From assembly GCF_014356525.2 (NCBI RefSeq), contig NC_052509.1, forward strand, positions 32,201,398-32,265,397: a stretch of 64,000 bases of DNA, read 5' to 3'. The position numbers and the translations under genes were made by a program. The stretch is from Nilaparvata lugens (Eukaryota; Arthropoda; Insecta; Hemiptera; Delphacidae). The notes beneath the pieces were generated by a model. The model made no database searches. It saw only the letters and a list, made by a program, of their open reading frames with translations, and had not been told where the DNA came from. This document shows, one piece after another, positions 44,051-55,279 of the stretch. How positions within the stretch are numbered: the first letter of the stretch is position 1; each line of letters opens with the position of its first letter.

Positions 44051-44395
44051 ACTAGTAGTTCTGTGAACAGTAGACCTCACGCAGTATTCTCATCCACAAG
44101 TACCAGATGTCAACTGTTTTAAATGTTAACAAACTTAGTTTACGTTTGAATTTGTATTCCATATGATATAATTCATCCAGTTCCATGATAATCTTCCTAT
44201 CTGATGAAAATTAATTTTTTAGAATAAAAAATACTAGTAGTTCTGTGAACAGTAGACCTCACGCAGTATTCTCATCCACAAGTACCTGATGTCACTTGTT
44301 TCAAATGTTAACAAACTCAGTTCACGTTTGAATTTGTATTTCATATGATATAATTCATCAAGTTCCGTGATAATCCTATCTGATGAAAATTTGTT
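44051..44395. repeat. Two tandem units of about 182 bp starting ACTAGTAGTTCTGTGAACAG
   Basis: The units share the start word, CATCCACAAGTACC, AATGTTAACAAACT and ATATGATATAATTCATC. The start word, inverted, is the CTAG end found at 12350 and 14635. Read on the minus strand both units are open and end MRILREVYCSQNY plus stop, so a coding origin is conceivable. They lie directly upstream of LINE ORF1 and might be its 5'-UTR monomers. Confidence 0.75.
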
Positions 44396-44686
44396 TATTT
44401 TTTGAGTCCTAATCAAACCTCCGTAGAGTGCAGATCGTAGCGAATAATTAGTGTAGAGTAGTATTAGTAGTGGAAGTGGAACAAGTGGTGTCAACAACAA
44501 CAACCAGCAGTCTACTCAGCAGTTTTTCATAGTAAAAACTACTCAACGTTTTTTTCTAAGTGAAAAGTGTGTCACCAAATTTTTCGTTTGAACGTTGCTC
44601 TTTTTAAAAAATTAGGTTCTGTTTCTTTAAAAAACAATTATCAAACTATCAATAAATTATGGTGCTTTGGATCTATCAGCCTTAAG

Positions 44687-45957
44687 ATGATCCATTCGCC
44701 AATAAAACTACCACCATCCAAGCAGCTCGAATACGAGGAAGAGGAGGAAAAGGATGAAATGAATATGCCTCCCGAATTGACACCGAAAAGTAAAAACAAT
44801 AGCGGAATACGTTTTGAGGTACGTTCTCTTAAAAATATACAAGAGAAATTTCTAAAATGGGGGAGTGGAATTATCGTGAAAAAAAAGTATCCAGAGAGGA
44901 CTATGATTCGTTTTTAAATGTGTGTAATGAACTTAACATCAGTATCGAAAGAATAGACGTTAAGCAAAATATTCAAGAAAACAAAGCGGAAATGTTTGGA
45001 AAAATTCACACTCTGAAGCAGAGTGTGAATAAACTAGCAAGTGAAGTTGCAAAAAGCCACAACAAGCCGATCTCATTTGCTGAGGCCGTGCAAATGCCAA
45101 AGAAGAGGACCGCACCTTCTACATTATCGAGTGCCGCCTCCACTGCTGCAGCCAGGGAGTCTCCGCCCCGGACCAAGAAGCTGTCACCCAAGGAGAATGT
45201 GATCATCCTGAAGCCAGCAAAAATAAATGGAACGGAAAAGGAACAAAGCGGAAAAATTCGAGAAACAATAAAGAAGAACCGTGTTCACCCGTGAACAAAA
45301 TTTGAACATTAAAAAAGCTGTTGATGTCCGTGGGGGGGGGGGTGTGCTGTTAGTGCTTCACCCAAGGGCCAATAAGGAAAATGTTTTGGGTGATAAGGTC
45401 CTGCAACATCCAAACATAAAGGTAAGCGAGCCACAATCCAAATTGCCAAGAATAATTCTGTATCACGTCGCTGCAGATATAACTGCTGCTGAATTGGCAA
45501 GCGATGTATTTGAGAGAAATCTCGAGTCATCGTCATTGAGTAGGGAAAATTTCTTGAAAAACTTCAGGCCGATTTTAAAATAGGACCGAAAAACAAAAAC
45601 ACCGTGCACTGGGTAGTGGAGTGCACTGGTGAATTAAGAAAAGAACTCATTAACAAATCGCGGATTGGTATTGATTGGAGGGTGTGCCGAGTTGGAGACT
45701 ATGTTGCCGTCTCTCGTTGCTTCAAGTGCCAAAAAATTGGACATATCAGTAAGCATTGCACTCAAGCACAAAACACCTGTGCTCACTGTTCCATTACAGG
45801 ATTGTTAAAGAGTGCCCTAATAGAGACAAAAAGCCCTCATGTTTGAATTGCCGCAATGATAAAAAAGCTTTCGATCACAAAGTAGGTGACAGAGAGTGCC
45901 CTTCCTATCGAAAAGCGCTACAACAAATAATTGATAGAACTGATTATGGAATCTGAA
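44687..45957 (+). pseudogene. LINE ORF1 (R1/LOA/I-like), zinc-knuckle gag
   Basis: The start MIHSPIKLPP is chosen as the first Met of the good frame. An acidic segment (EYEEEEEKDE), a coiled-coil middle (IHTLKQSVNKLASEVAK) and a basic Ala/Ser/Pro-rich linker lead to the esterase-free gag part (PRIILYHVAADITAAELASD). Three Cys/His knuckles follow: CFKCQKIGHISKHC at 45718-45759, then C..C..(frame break)..C, and CLNCRND...HKVGDREC. This is the nucleic-acid-binding ORF1 protein of Jockey/I/R1/LOA-type LINEs. It is broken by shifts near 44870, 45290, 45580 and 45800. ORF2 appears to begin (ILRINKNNSDSK) at about 45970 but is cut within about 25 codons. Confidence 0.8.
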
Positions 45958-46086
45958 AGAAAAATATTTAATATACTGAGGATAAATAAAAATAATAGTG
46001 ATAGTAAAATCAAGCAATCAACCCAACACAAAATGATACTTTAAATTCCATAATTAACAAAATTGATAGTTTCTGCGTAACAACTA

Positions 46087-46828
46087 ATACTGATAAAAGT
46101 AAGATAAGTCTGGTTTATAATTTTGGTGAGAGGGTTGATGTTATGATATCTTTTACAAAAATAGGAAATATTATTAAAACATCCAAGGTCTCTCTCTGCT
46201 TAGAAATAAAAAGTATTTCTCTCTTGAAGAATGGAATCACCTGAATGTGTTACTGGATTCTAATTGTATAAGAGTTTTGTTTTCTGATAAGAACATTCCT
46301 ATTTTCATATTAAATGATGGTGAAAATGGGGTACTTATTGATCTTTTGAATAGAATAAATGATTGGAGTAAATTCAATTACCCTTTGATTATAGGAATTG
46401 ATTCTTTTAACAATCTGGGTGAAACGTATTTTGATATTCCTGCCACTGAACTCTTGAGTACTGTCACAGGAGCTGGAGATTTGAAGTTTATTTTTTATTA
46501 TCGAGGTTATTGTGAAATTAATTTTCTTAATATACCTAAGCTATCTGATTTTCCGGGAGTTGAGTACCCTGTGGGATTCTTTGAAGGTGATAATAAACGT
46601 GAAGCATTCATAAACTCTATGATTGAATTACGGACCCTACTTCAAAGCACTGATAACGAGAATGCTAAAATATATAAAAATATTCTTCTTAGGGTCACGC
46701 ATAGAAACATGTCAATATCAGGTGATGAACTAATAAGCGTCCTGAATAACAATATGAACATCTATGATAATAATTTGAAAAGATTCCTAACAAACTCTAA
46801 ATACTGTCAAATATCGGCCTCACGTTGA
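46087..46828 (+). pseudogene. ORF with possible PC4-like single-strand-binding domain
   Basis: 46247-46828 is open for 193 residues. The same frame extends upstream through KKYFSLEEWNHLNVLL, and a neighbouring frame before that reads LVYNFGERVDVMISF. The pattern of a beta strand with alternating charged and hydrophobic residues followed by S-L-E-E-W-x-x-L resembles the PC4/p15 single-stranded DNA-binding fold. The rest (GIDSFNNLGETYFDIPATEL, LPVGFFEG-like, ILLRVTHRNM) is not recognised. It begins just where LINE ORF2 stops, so it came in with or beside that rearrangement. Low-GC codon use matches its surroundings. Function unknown; the PC4 assignment is by eye. Confidence 0.4.
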
Positions 46829-46904
46829 AGCGTCATGTGTAAAGTTCTGCTCCTGGGAGGGGCATAAACATGCACTAAAATTGATAATTGTAAACTCTTA
46901 CCAA

Positions 46905-47973
46905 TTAAACCAAAACTACAATCATAAACCATGGGCAATATTTCTCAACGTTTAATGCCCCACTGTTTTGTTCCGTAGAAAGAAGAGGACGCAAAATGAA
47001 TAAGTAATTTATGATTAGAACAGTCTGATTAAATAAAATAATTAAACGGTTGTAATATTTGAGGTTATGATTCAATGATAGATATTTGTAGGTTAGATTG
47101 GTTGATATTTGTTTAATCGAATTGTCGATATCACTTAAATCGATGTATCGAAGCAGAATGACTAGTATATGGATGGGACATATTGAAAAAGTTAATTTGC
47201 ACAGCAGAGGGTTTGTCGGTCTACAAAGGTAGCCGAAGTAAGGGACCTGAATTTCTAACTTAATATGGTAGGTGGCTATAATATAGTGAGGTGGAATTAA
47301 ATTCACTTTAATAATAAAATACAGTGCAACTTGAATCTGCTGAAAATAAATCCTGTTGTCACTATGATCGAACAGAGATAGTAACTTTGGAGTGAACCTT
47401 TTCTCCAAGTGATGACCAATATATCCAGAATCCAATACTTGTGCCGTAATTTGGAAAGATATTAGACCGCATGAAACAACAGATAGAATGGCAAATCCAT
47501 GCGAACCAGGTCTCTGATAAATACTATAGGTTATGTAGCGAAGTGCTGGACCAAAATAGTAAATATTTCGAGTACCGAGTTTAATTCTAACGTTGTCTAT
47601 ACGATCTATTACCTCTCTTTTCAACGTTGATCGGCTGATGATGCGGGATTCACTTCACCTCGGTGTAGCAGGCCGGTGGGAGTCGATTTACTATTTGATT
47701 CTGTGGGATACTCCCAATGACAGAATTTATTACTTGATAAGAAAAACGACCACCACTTACCACCAGAATAGATAATAGTCTAATGATAGATACTATACTC
47801 GCTACTGTCTGACTATTGCAAAACAGGACGTGTCCTGAATGATCAATGTGTGTCAGTCGAGAAAGAACGAATTTGGAGGTAAAATGAAGTAAATCCAGTT
47901 TTACAAAACGGTAATATGGATATATTCTGAGAGATAAACTGTTACAGCAAATATGGAATAAATTAATGAACAA
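46905..47973 (-). pseudogene. Multi-span membrane protein ORF, possibly viral structural (SP24-like)
   Basis: Two minus-strand ORFs (47650-47973, 107 aa; 46905-47624, 239 aa) lie end to end in different frames. The 239-residue ORF is long for chance in this composition. It has about four hydrophobic segments (HGFAILSVVSCGLISF, QVALYFIIKVNLIPP, LTFSICPIHILVILL, YNRLIILFNQTVLIINYL), with the polar block GYIGHHLEKRFTPKLL between the first two. Several-span small membrane proteins of nege/kita-like insect viruses (SP24 family) have this layout, and a viral helicase lies 2 kb away. That link is hypothesis; an unknown gene is equally possible. Confidence 0.3.
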
Positions 47974-49601
47974 ATTATGTGAATAATAATTTTCAATAGA
48001 TACAAAATAAATATTGGTTGATAGCAGATTTGGATCTTTAATTTATAAATATATATAGAAAGTTCGGTATTCTTCAATTAAACAAAATGAAATGGATAAT
48101 AGCCCTTGGAAGGGGTCATAAACTGAATTAGCTCAACAAGAAAAAACAAGTTAATATGAAATAGTGATTCAGAAAATAGAATAAATTAACAATTGAAATT
48201 ATTCTCAGGGTGTGGTTTCGCCTAAGGAAAATAGACCTTTTAGCTAAGTACAGCGTGGATAGTTAAATGTATTTAATATTATAAAAATTAATTATGATAA
48301 GTTTTTGTACCCTTAAAACTATAGTCATGACTTTTCTAACTGAACGAATTTATGCGCTGTACAATTTTCGCAGATTTATGGGGATCCCCTTTTATATTCG
48401 AACAACTTACGTAGACTTTTGTTTCCGTTTTTTGGTTTTTCGAAATATATTCGGCCGTAGAATATATCGTTCCGGCTGGGTCCTTCCACGTGGCGAAAAA
48501 TGTTGAACAGACTTCACTGATATAATTTAGGGGTTTATTTAAATGAAATTTAAAATCTTGATATCACAATTATTATAGGAACTTTGGAACAACTTTTTAA
48601 AAAACAGAAAACGAAGATTAAGTTACATGAAACAGAAATTAAAGCTTTTAAACAATTAGGTACGTGGACTAGGTCTGCATCCTACCGATGATCCTTGCAA
48701 AAATGGCCTCGAGTCTTCCTCTTTCAATTTTCACTTCAATTTCTTCTCCAATTTTATCTTGCCAAATTTACATATTAATTCGGGATTGGTCCGATCCTGT
48801 GACGTAACCAATACGCCGAATGGTGGTGTCACTGTGTCCAACTTTAAAGCTTTTAAAAATATGGTGAAATTCCTGGTTTGAAGTTGTTCCAAATTATCAT
48901 ATAGTTTTTTATAATTATAATAATACATAAATAATAGAATTCGTCTATGATGATATACTTTTAAATTGGTTTCAATGAACAGCTAATGATTATAAAACAT
49001 AGACATGCTAGTATAAGATACAGTAGACAAAGATATATATGTTTATAACAATAACGAATAACATAATAAATAAATATTTCTTCCTATTTTTTTTTTGTTT
49101 ATATTGTTTTTTATACGCTAGTATATCGACCCTCAAACGTTATATATGGCTGAGCTAGTTTGTTCATATATTTTCAACAAGTATATTTTTCTTTGTAGTT
49201 TAAATAAATAAATATTCGGGCTTATTTGGCCTAGAAACGAAAGTATAAAATGAAAAATTTAATAATATATTATTTCTTTGATGGATGTTTAGTTGAACTG
49301 CCTTCTCAATTTGCTACTTGTTAATGAGCTGGCCTTGGTTTGTTTCGGGGTTATGTTTACATTTCGAAACCAACCTTCAAATATAACTTTACTGTTCTAA
49401 TCCATAGGCATATAAACATATATGGTTTTTTCCATTGGCTAATTTTTTGGGAAGGCATACAATTACAGATTTATTTATTTCTTGCCTGGTAAGTTAGATA
49501 GCGATCGTCTATCGACCTCAGATAAGATTATATGTTTCTACGGTGATAGAAGCTATTCCGTTCTTGTACTAGCCTATGAACAAATTTATTTTATATTTTG
49601 A
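47974..49601. other. AT-rich, no gene confidently seen
   Basis: Only short ORFs. CGCCACGTGGAAGGACC on the minus strand near 48480-48497 with an adjoining TGTTGAACAG (plus) faintly resembles an LTR/PBS border, but no second LTR was found. I see no viral methyltransferase or polymerase motif here. Confidence 0.45.
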
Positions 49602-50628
49602 GGACTGTACGATCATTGGTACATCATTGGTACACAATACCGAATGGGATATTGCTTGGAGCAGGGTGGAAGTTACGTAGAATTTCAAGAGGATACTTTA
49701 AAATTCTCTACTAAAGAACGATATGTTTTAGTCACACGTAATACTACACTTATTCTGATTAGCGAATTAATAAAAACTATAAATAGAATAACACTTCATG
49801 AGTGTAAACTTCCTAAAATAAAATGGTATGACGGTGTTCCCGGCTGTGGTAAATCTTACTTTATAGTCTCGCATCATGAGCCTGGCAAGGATCTAGTACT
49901 CACTCAAACACGGGCAGGTATTAAAGCAATCCGTGAAACTGTCATTGAAAGGTATGGTCGAAAACATTGTAATCGTCTTAAGCTTGATTACAGGACATTT
50001 GGCTCATATATAATAAATAATAATCAGAATAAAACATACAATAGAGTTTTTATTGATGAAGCTCTACTTATGCATGCGGGTTACATCGGTTTTATTGCTT
50101 ACTTGAGTAAGGCCTCAGAAATAATTGTAGTTGGTGACGCAAACCAAATACCCTACATTGAGAGAAGTAATTATGCCACAAGATGGCATAAAATTTCAGA
50201 ATTCTGCGAACCTTTTACAAAACAAACGGTAACTCGTAGATGTCCTATCGATGTTTGTTTTGTCCTTTCCACTGTCTATGAAAATATTACGACGCTTAAT
50301 GAAAGAGCTATCTCAATTCTGCCTACTTACAGAAATGGGGAATACCATCTGATACAACCCGACACTTTGATATTAACATTCACCCAAGAGGAAAAACTTA
50401 TGCTGGGTGATACTATAAAGTGGAGAGAGGATGTTGCACTTCACACAATCCACGAAGCACAAGGGCAAACTCATAAAAATATTATTCTAATCAGAATTAA
50501 GTACAAGGAGAATGATCTATAACAGCATGCCCCATGCGAGTGTTGCCTTGTCTAGACACACTGAAACTTTCAGGTATTTAACAACCAGTCTGGTAGATGA
50601 TGCTGTGGACAAACTAAATGTGATGGAT
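49602..50628 (+). pseudogene. Endogenous viral element: superfamily 1 RNA helicase of an alphavirus-like virus
   Basis: The frame is open from 49602, with the first Met at 49644. It has the ordered SF1 helicase motifs: Walker A GVPGCGKS (residues 64-71 from that Met), Walker B FIDEA (136-140), motif III VVGDANQIP (162-170), and motif V-like HTIHEAQGQT (267-276). A stop at 50520 cuts the frame, and motif VI (VALSRH) follows at 50542-50559 in another frame. In viruses this domain lies between methyltransferase and polymerase in the replicase polyprotein and unwinds RNA. Motif spelling suits insect virga/nege/kita-like plus-strand RNA viruses. No capping or polymerase domain is present, so it is a fragment. 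It runs straight into a truncated LINE at about 50630. Confidence 0.88.
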
Positions 50629-50631
50629 TAT

Positions 50632-53575
50632 GCATGTACATAAAAGATTGCATAGGATTCAATGAAGTTTCACTCGATATCTCTGATGCTAATGTAGTTA
50701 GTGCTGACTTAAGAATTGATGATTTTATTGTGAAGGTGATTGGGGTTTATAGATCACCAAGTAATCAAAATATTGATAATTTTCTTAATAGTCTGAGTAA
50801 TGAAATCAGTAAAATTCCTATTGGAATAAATGTATGTGTGGCGGGAGACATGAATATAAATACACATTCTACTAGTGTTCCTGTTCAAGATTATCTGCAT
50901 ATTTTCAATAGTAATGGCTATAAGTCTTACATAACTGGTGATACCAGAGTAACAACCACAACAAATTCTTGCATTGACCACATTTTTTATAAAAATTCAG
51001 GCAACCATTCTATGTCCATTAAAGGAGTTATATTTAGGACAACCATAACTGACCACTACGCGGTTGTACTGAACTTGGTGAAGGTTCCTATCAATGAGGA
51101 TAATAGAAACGTATTGATAAACACATTAACTAGAACCAACTATCATGCACTATTGGAACGCATAGGGAATGAAGATTGGGGAGAAATCTATACCGTGAAT
51201 GGAAGCATTGACACTATTATGGATAAATTTGTCGATCGTTTGACCAGTCTCATCAATCAATGCAAGAAGGTAAAAGTGATACCAAACAGACTTCGTCCCC
51301 TGAAGCCCTGGATATCTGAAGGCATCATAAGATCAATAATCACGCGGGACAAAATGCATTCTAGACTCAGAAGAGATCCTAATAACAATATCTTGAAGAA
51401 TGAATATAAGGCTTATCGTAATGGTTTGAATAAGATCATAATCTTGCAAAGGGAGTCTACTATAAAGGGAAAATTGAAAATTGTAATAACAACATCATGA
51501 AGTTGTGGAAGTGCATAAACGAAGTTATAGGTGAGGCCAGTATCAAGGAAACGAGTACTGAACTTGACGCTCACTCCCTCAACAATTATTTCACAAATGT
51601 GGGTAAATTACAAGCTCAAACTATAAATATCCCTGATAATACTGGTGATCGATTTCCTGCAATACAGATCGATAACACGTTTTTTATGAGACCAACGTGC
51701 CCAGTTGAAGTTGAGGCAACTATTAAAAATCTAAAGAACAACTGCAGTCCTGGTATTGATGGTCTAGGTAATATTACGCTGAAGAAAATAGCCAATTTTA
51801 TATCTCAACCTCTCGCTTTCATTTCTAATAGATGCTTTGAGGAAGGATATTTTCCCGAGCACCTCAAATCAGCCAATATAAAACCTCTATTCAAACAAGG
51901 TGACCTGACTAATCCCTGTAATTATAGACCGATTAGTCTTATCAGCAACCTTTAATTTTAACAAATTTTCAACAAAATTTTAACAAAATAATCAACAAGA
52001 ACCAATTCGGTTTCAAAAATGATAAAAGTACATTTGACGCTATAATAAAATTCATCAATACTTTATCTGATAAAATAAACTCCAATAAGAAAACTATTGC
52101 GGTCTTCCTGGATATACGCAAAGCTTTTGATACAATACCTCATAATACTTTGTTCAATAAACTGGAGTCCTATGGTTTCAGAGGAGTCTCGCTTAAATTG
52201 TTCAAAAGCTATCTGAGTAATAGAACCCAGTCCCTAACCATAAATGATCAATCTAGTGTAACTAACTTAACTTCTTATGGTCTTCCCCAAGGTACTGTAC
52301 TTTCTCCCATCCTTTTCATACTCTATGTAAATGACTTTTTAAATTAAGACTTCTAAACTCAACTGCAATATCCTTTGCAGATGATACTGCAGCTATTTTT
52401 CACGGTAATTCATGGAATGAAGTTCATACTATAGCTGAAAATAATATGCTTTTAATTAAGAAGTGGTTAGATAAGAATACCTTAAGTTAAATATTGAAAA
52501 AACTAATTACATAACTTTCTCTGCAAATAGCGTAGGGCAGCCTAACGAGAATCAAGATTTGAGACTACATTCTCAGTGCAATTTAAACTTGGGTAATTGT
52601 GATTGTCCCACCATTAAAAAAGTCAATAATACTAAGTATTTGGGAATTATAATTGATGCAAACCTTAAATGGGATGTTCATATTAAATACATATGTGGAA
52701 AAATTAGATATTTATCTTTTAAATTTTACCAAGTTAACAGAATTATTAATAAGAACCACCTGAAAATGATGTATCATGCTCTAGTCAAGTCAATTCTGCA
52801 GTATGGCATAGTTGTTTGGGGAGGCTGTTTCAACTGTCATATTGCTGAATTATTTGTAGCACAAAAACTGATAATTAAAACTATATTAAACAAACCCAGG
52901 CTCTATCCAACAGATATGGTTTTTGAGGTCATGACTATACATCAATTATACATAAAAACCGTAATTGAGTACTTAATAAAATATAGATCTGATTTTCCTC
53001 TCACAGTAAACTCTACTCTTAATTATTATAATCTAAGGGCCACTGCTAACAAATATGTAACCTATAACACTAATATTGAATGTATGAGAAGGCAATTAAT
53101 TTACATAGGTACTAAAATAATAAACCTCATTCCAAATCACTTTCTCATGGGCAATAAGATCAGCGGAAAAATTAAACTGGATATAAAAAACTGGACATAC
53201 AGTAATTTCTTCTTCCACTTAGATATATGACTCAAGATTTCTACTCCAGCATTTTTTTTTTCATTAGTTTTTTCATTTTTCAGTGGACTCGCTTACCTTT
53301 ATTTTGAGTACCTATTCTTCTGTTTTCTTCCTTCCCCCATTTCTCCCTTCCTTTTTTCCTCATTACTTCTCTTTTTTGCCTGCCTATTACATGGGAAACC
53401 ATAGTTGGCTAGGTATCTTCCTCTCTTTTTTTCCTCTTCAACACACCCAAACACTAAGCCCATGGTTTTTTATATTTGTAACATTTTATTGTGTTATATT
53501 TGTTTCGTACATCTTTGTAATTTTGTTTTGTCTTGTTTCGTGTTTTTAATAAATTGAAATTGAATTGAATTGAAT
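50632..53575 (+). mobile_element. 5'-truncated CR1-like LINE with TTGAA-repeat tail
   Basis: Starts abruptly inside the endonuclease (the usual N-terminal half is missing) and runs through RT to a 3' end made of AATAAATTGAAATTGAATTG repeats at 53546-53575. The simple-repeat tail without long poly(A) is typical of CR1/L2-type elements. The preceding bases are viral helicase coding sequence in the same orientation. No convincing target duplication was found around the composite. Confidence 0.88.
50634..53230 (+). pseudogene. LINE ORF2: partial endonuclease and reverse transcriptase
   Basis: 50634-51500: APE-type endonuclease C-terminal half, with VCVAGDMNINTHS, SCIDHIFYKN and TITDHYAVVL (the GD-N, ID-I and DH catalytic motifs), then a linker. 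51497-51955: start of RT (SPGIDGLGNITLKKIA, NYRPISLISNL). 51990-52347: QFGFKNDKSTFDAII, FLDIRKAFDTIPH, GLPQGTVLSPILFILYVND. 52365-52390: catalytic FADDTA. 52559-53230: thumb and C-terminal region (NTKYLGIIIDANLKWDVH, LVKSILQYGIVVWGG). RT catalytic Asps are intact, but there are frame breaks near 51500, 51955, 52347 and 52490, so it is inactive. Confidence 0.9.
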
Positions 53576-53639
53576 CACCTATTAAATTAGGTTTTTGGAA
53601 GGTGAGAATATTGATACTAATGGGCACACATAATTATTA

Positions 53640-54960
53640 CAAGGTGGGGCAGAGCCGACTGACAAGTTTGGAGGGGGCACTGCTCAGCCTGTGGTGGGAG
53701 TAGGCAGGCTCGGTGGGCGTCATTGTACAGTCCCGGGAGAATAGTTTTTAGTGTGCATCATGAATTGGACGAGAGAGCATCGCGGTTATGTTGTTCGCAC
53801 TTTTTATGAAAATCAACATTCGATTATCGCAGTTCAACGGGCGTTTCGACAACATTTTAACATTCCTGTTCACAAACCCGTCCCATCAGTGAACTCTATC
53901 GGAGCGTGGGTTCGTCAACTCGAGAAAACTGGTAGTACACGACAAGAAAGAAGACATGGCGCACCAAGAACAGTGAGAACTCCCGAAAATATTGAAATTG
54001 TGAGAGCAGCAGTTGAGCAATCACCAAGGCATTCTGCACACAGGCATGCAATAGCTTTGGGGATGTCCAGCCGTTCAATTAGGAGGATTCTTCATGAAAA
54101 TTTGTTTTTTCATCCATATAAAATCATGATTGTGCAAAAATTAAATGCCGCCGATGTTTTGAACCGTAAAAATTGTTGCAAGGAAATGCTTCAACGCATC
54201 CCGGCAATTGCGACTCTTTTCTGCAGTGACAAGGCTCATTTTCATCTGTGTGGAGCTGTCAACAAACAAAACTTCCGGTACTGGGCAGCAAATAACCCTC
54301 GACAACTCCATGAAAGACCACTTAATTCACCAAAAGTGACAGTTTGGTGTGCCATTTCTCAATTGGAGTGATAGGGCCATACTTCTTCGAAGATGACAAC
54401 ATCACCGTCACTGTCACCTCCAAGCGTTATGTCACAATGTTACAAACGTTTCTGCAACCCAAACTGGAAGAACTTGCTGAGGAACAAGACTTGGGGAAGT
54501 ATGGTTTCAGCAGGATGGGGCTACAGCCCACACAGCGCGCATTTCAATGGATTTGTTGAGAGAAATGTTCCCAGGGCGACTTATCTCTCTGAGGGGGGAC
54601 GTGAAGTGGCCGGCACGCTCACCCGGTTTGAGTGTCTGTGACTTTTTCCTGTGGGGCTACCTCAAAGAAAAGGTTTTCAAACATCGCCCACACACTTTGG
54701 AAGAGCTTAAGGAGAAAATCAGGGAGGAGATTCAGGCCTTACCAGTGGCAATATGCCAAAATGTGTTTGAAAATTTCAAAAATAGGCTACATTAGTGTAT
54801 AGCTGCTGATGGCCGCCATTTAACCGATATAATTTTCAAAAACTAACACTAAAAACTATTTTTCGAGCTGAATTCAATAAACCAAACCATTTTTTTCTAA
54901 GTTTCTCCATTCATTATTTATAACCCTTTCAAACTCGTCAGTCAGCTCTGCCCCACCCTG
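53640..54960 (+). mobile_element. Mariner element (1321 bp) with TIRs and TA duplication
   Basis: TIRs start CAAGGTGGGGCAGAGCCGAC and, inverted from the right, CAGGGTGGGGCAGAGCTGAC, extending about 30 bp, with TA on both sides (53638-53639 and 54961-54962). The length is standard for mariner. It inserted about 65 bp after the LINE tail. The transposase inside is broken. Confidence 0.93.
53760..54795 (+). pseudogene. Mariner-like transposase, frame-broken
   Basis: From MNWTREHRGYV: an N-terminal DUF4817-like/HTH domain (YENQHSIIAVQRAFRQHF), a second HTH (GMSSRSIRRILHENL), the first catalytic region (LFCSDKAHFHL) with the first Asp kept but the usual Glu after it changed to Lys, and the block NFRYWAANNPRQLHE. 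The frame shifts near 54365. The second catalytic region around 54500 is degraded, with no QDGA. The last part (LSVCDFFLWGYLKEKVF) keeps the third Asp but has SPGL instead of SPDL. It needs at least two frameshifts to read through and lacks a recognisable second Asp, so it is dead. Confidence 0.88.
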
Positions 54961-54998
54961 TACATGACTGCAAAACAAACTATTGAAACCAAAGACCT

Positions 54999-55190
54999 TA
55001 AAGCTGCGATTAGACCAAAGTTATTAAACAAAATGTTAATCACTCAATCCTTATAGATTTTATTAGATTGAACATAACTTATCATACACATGATGGAGTT
55101 GTGTGTTTGTCAACTCCCGTTCAATCTAATAGAATCTATAAGGATTAAGTTATTTACATTTTGTTAATATCTTTGGTGTAAACCCAGCTT
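54999..55190. mobile_element. MITE, AAAGCTGCG family, copy 2
   Basis: Ends TTAAAGCTGCGATTAGACC and its inverse GGTGTAAACCCAGCTTAA, with GATTGAACATAACTTATC and GTTCAATCTAATAGAATC inside, as in 20402-20569. It sits about 40 bp from the mariner. TA or TTAA target duplication cannot be resolved. Confidence 0.75.
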
Positions 55191-55279
55191 AAAGATGCAT
55201 ACCTCTTTGAGGTCTTTGATTCAAACTATAGACTTTATATAAATAATACAGTGATAGACTGGCTTCTCCACAAATCTGT

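Noticed and set aside
48480..48510. LTR/PBS border at CGCCACGTGG/TGTTGAACAG
   Set aside because: No second LTR copy and no coding region in the proper place.
47974..49601. Viral polymerase or methyltransferase upstream of the helicase
   Set aside because: Looked for GDD and capping-enzyme motifs in all plus frames and saw none.
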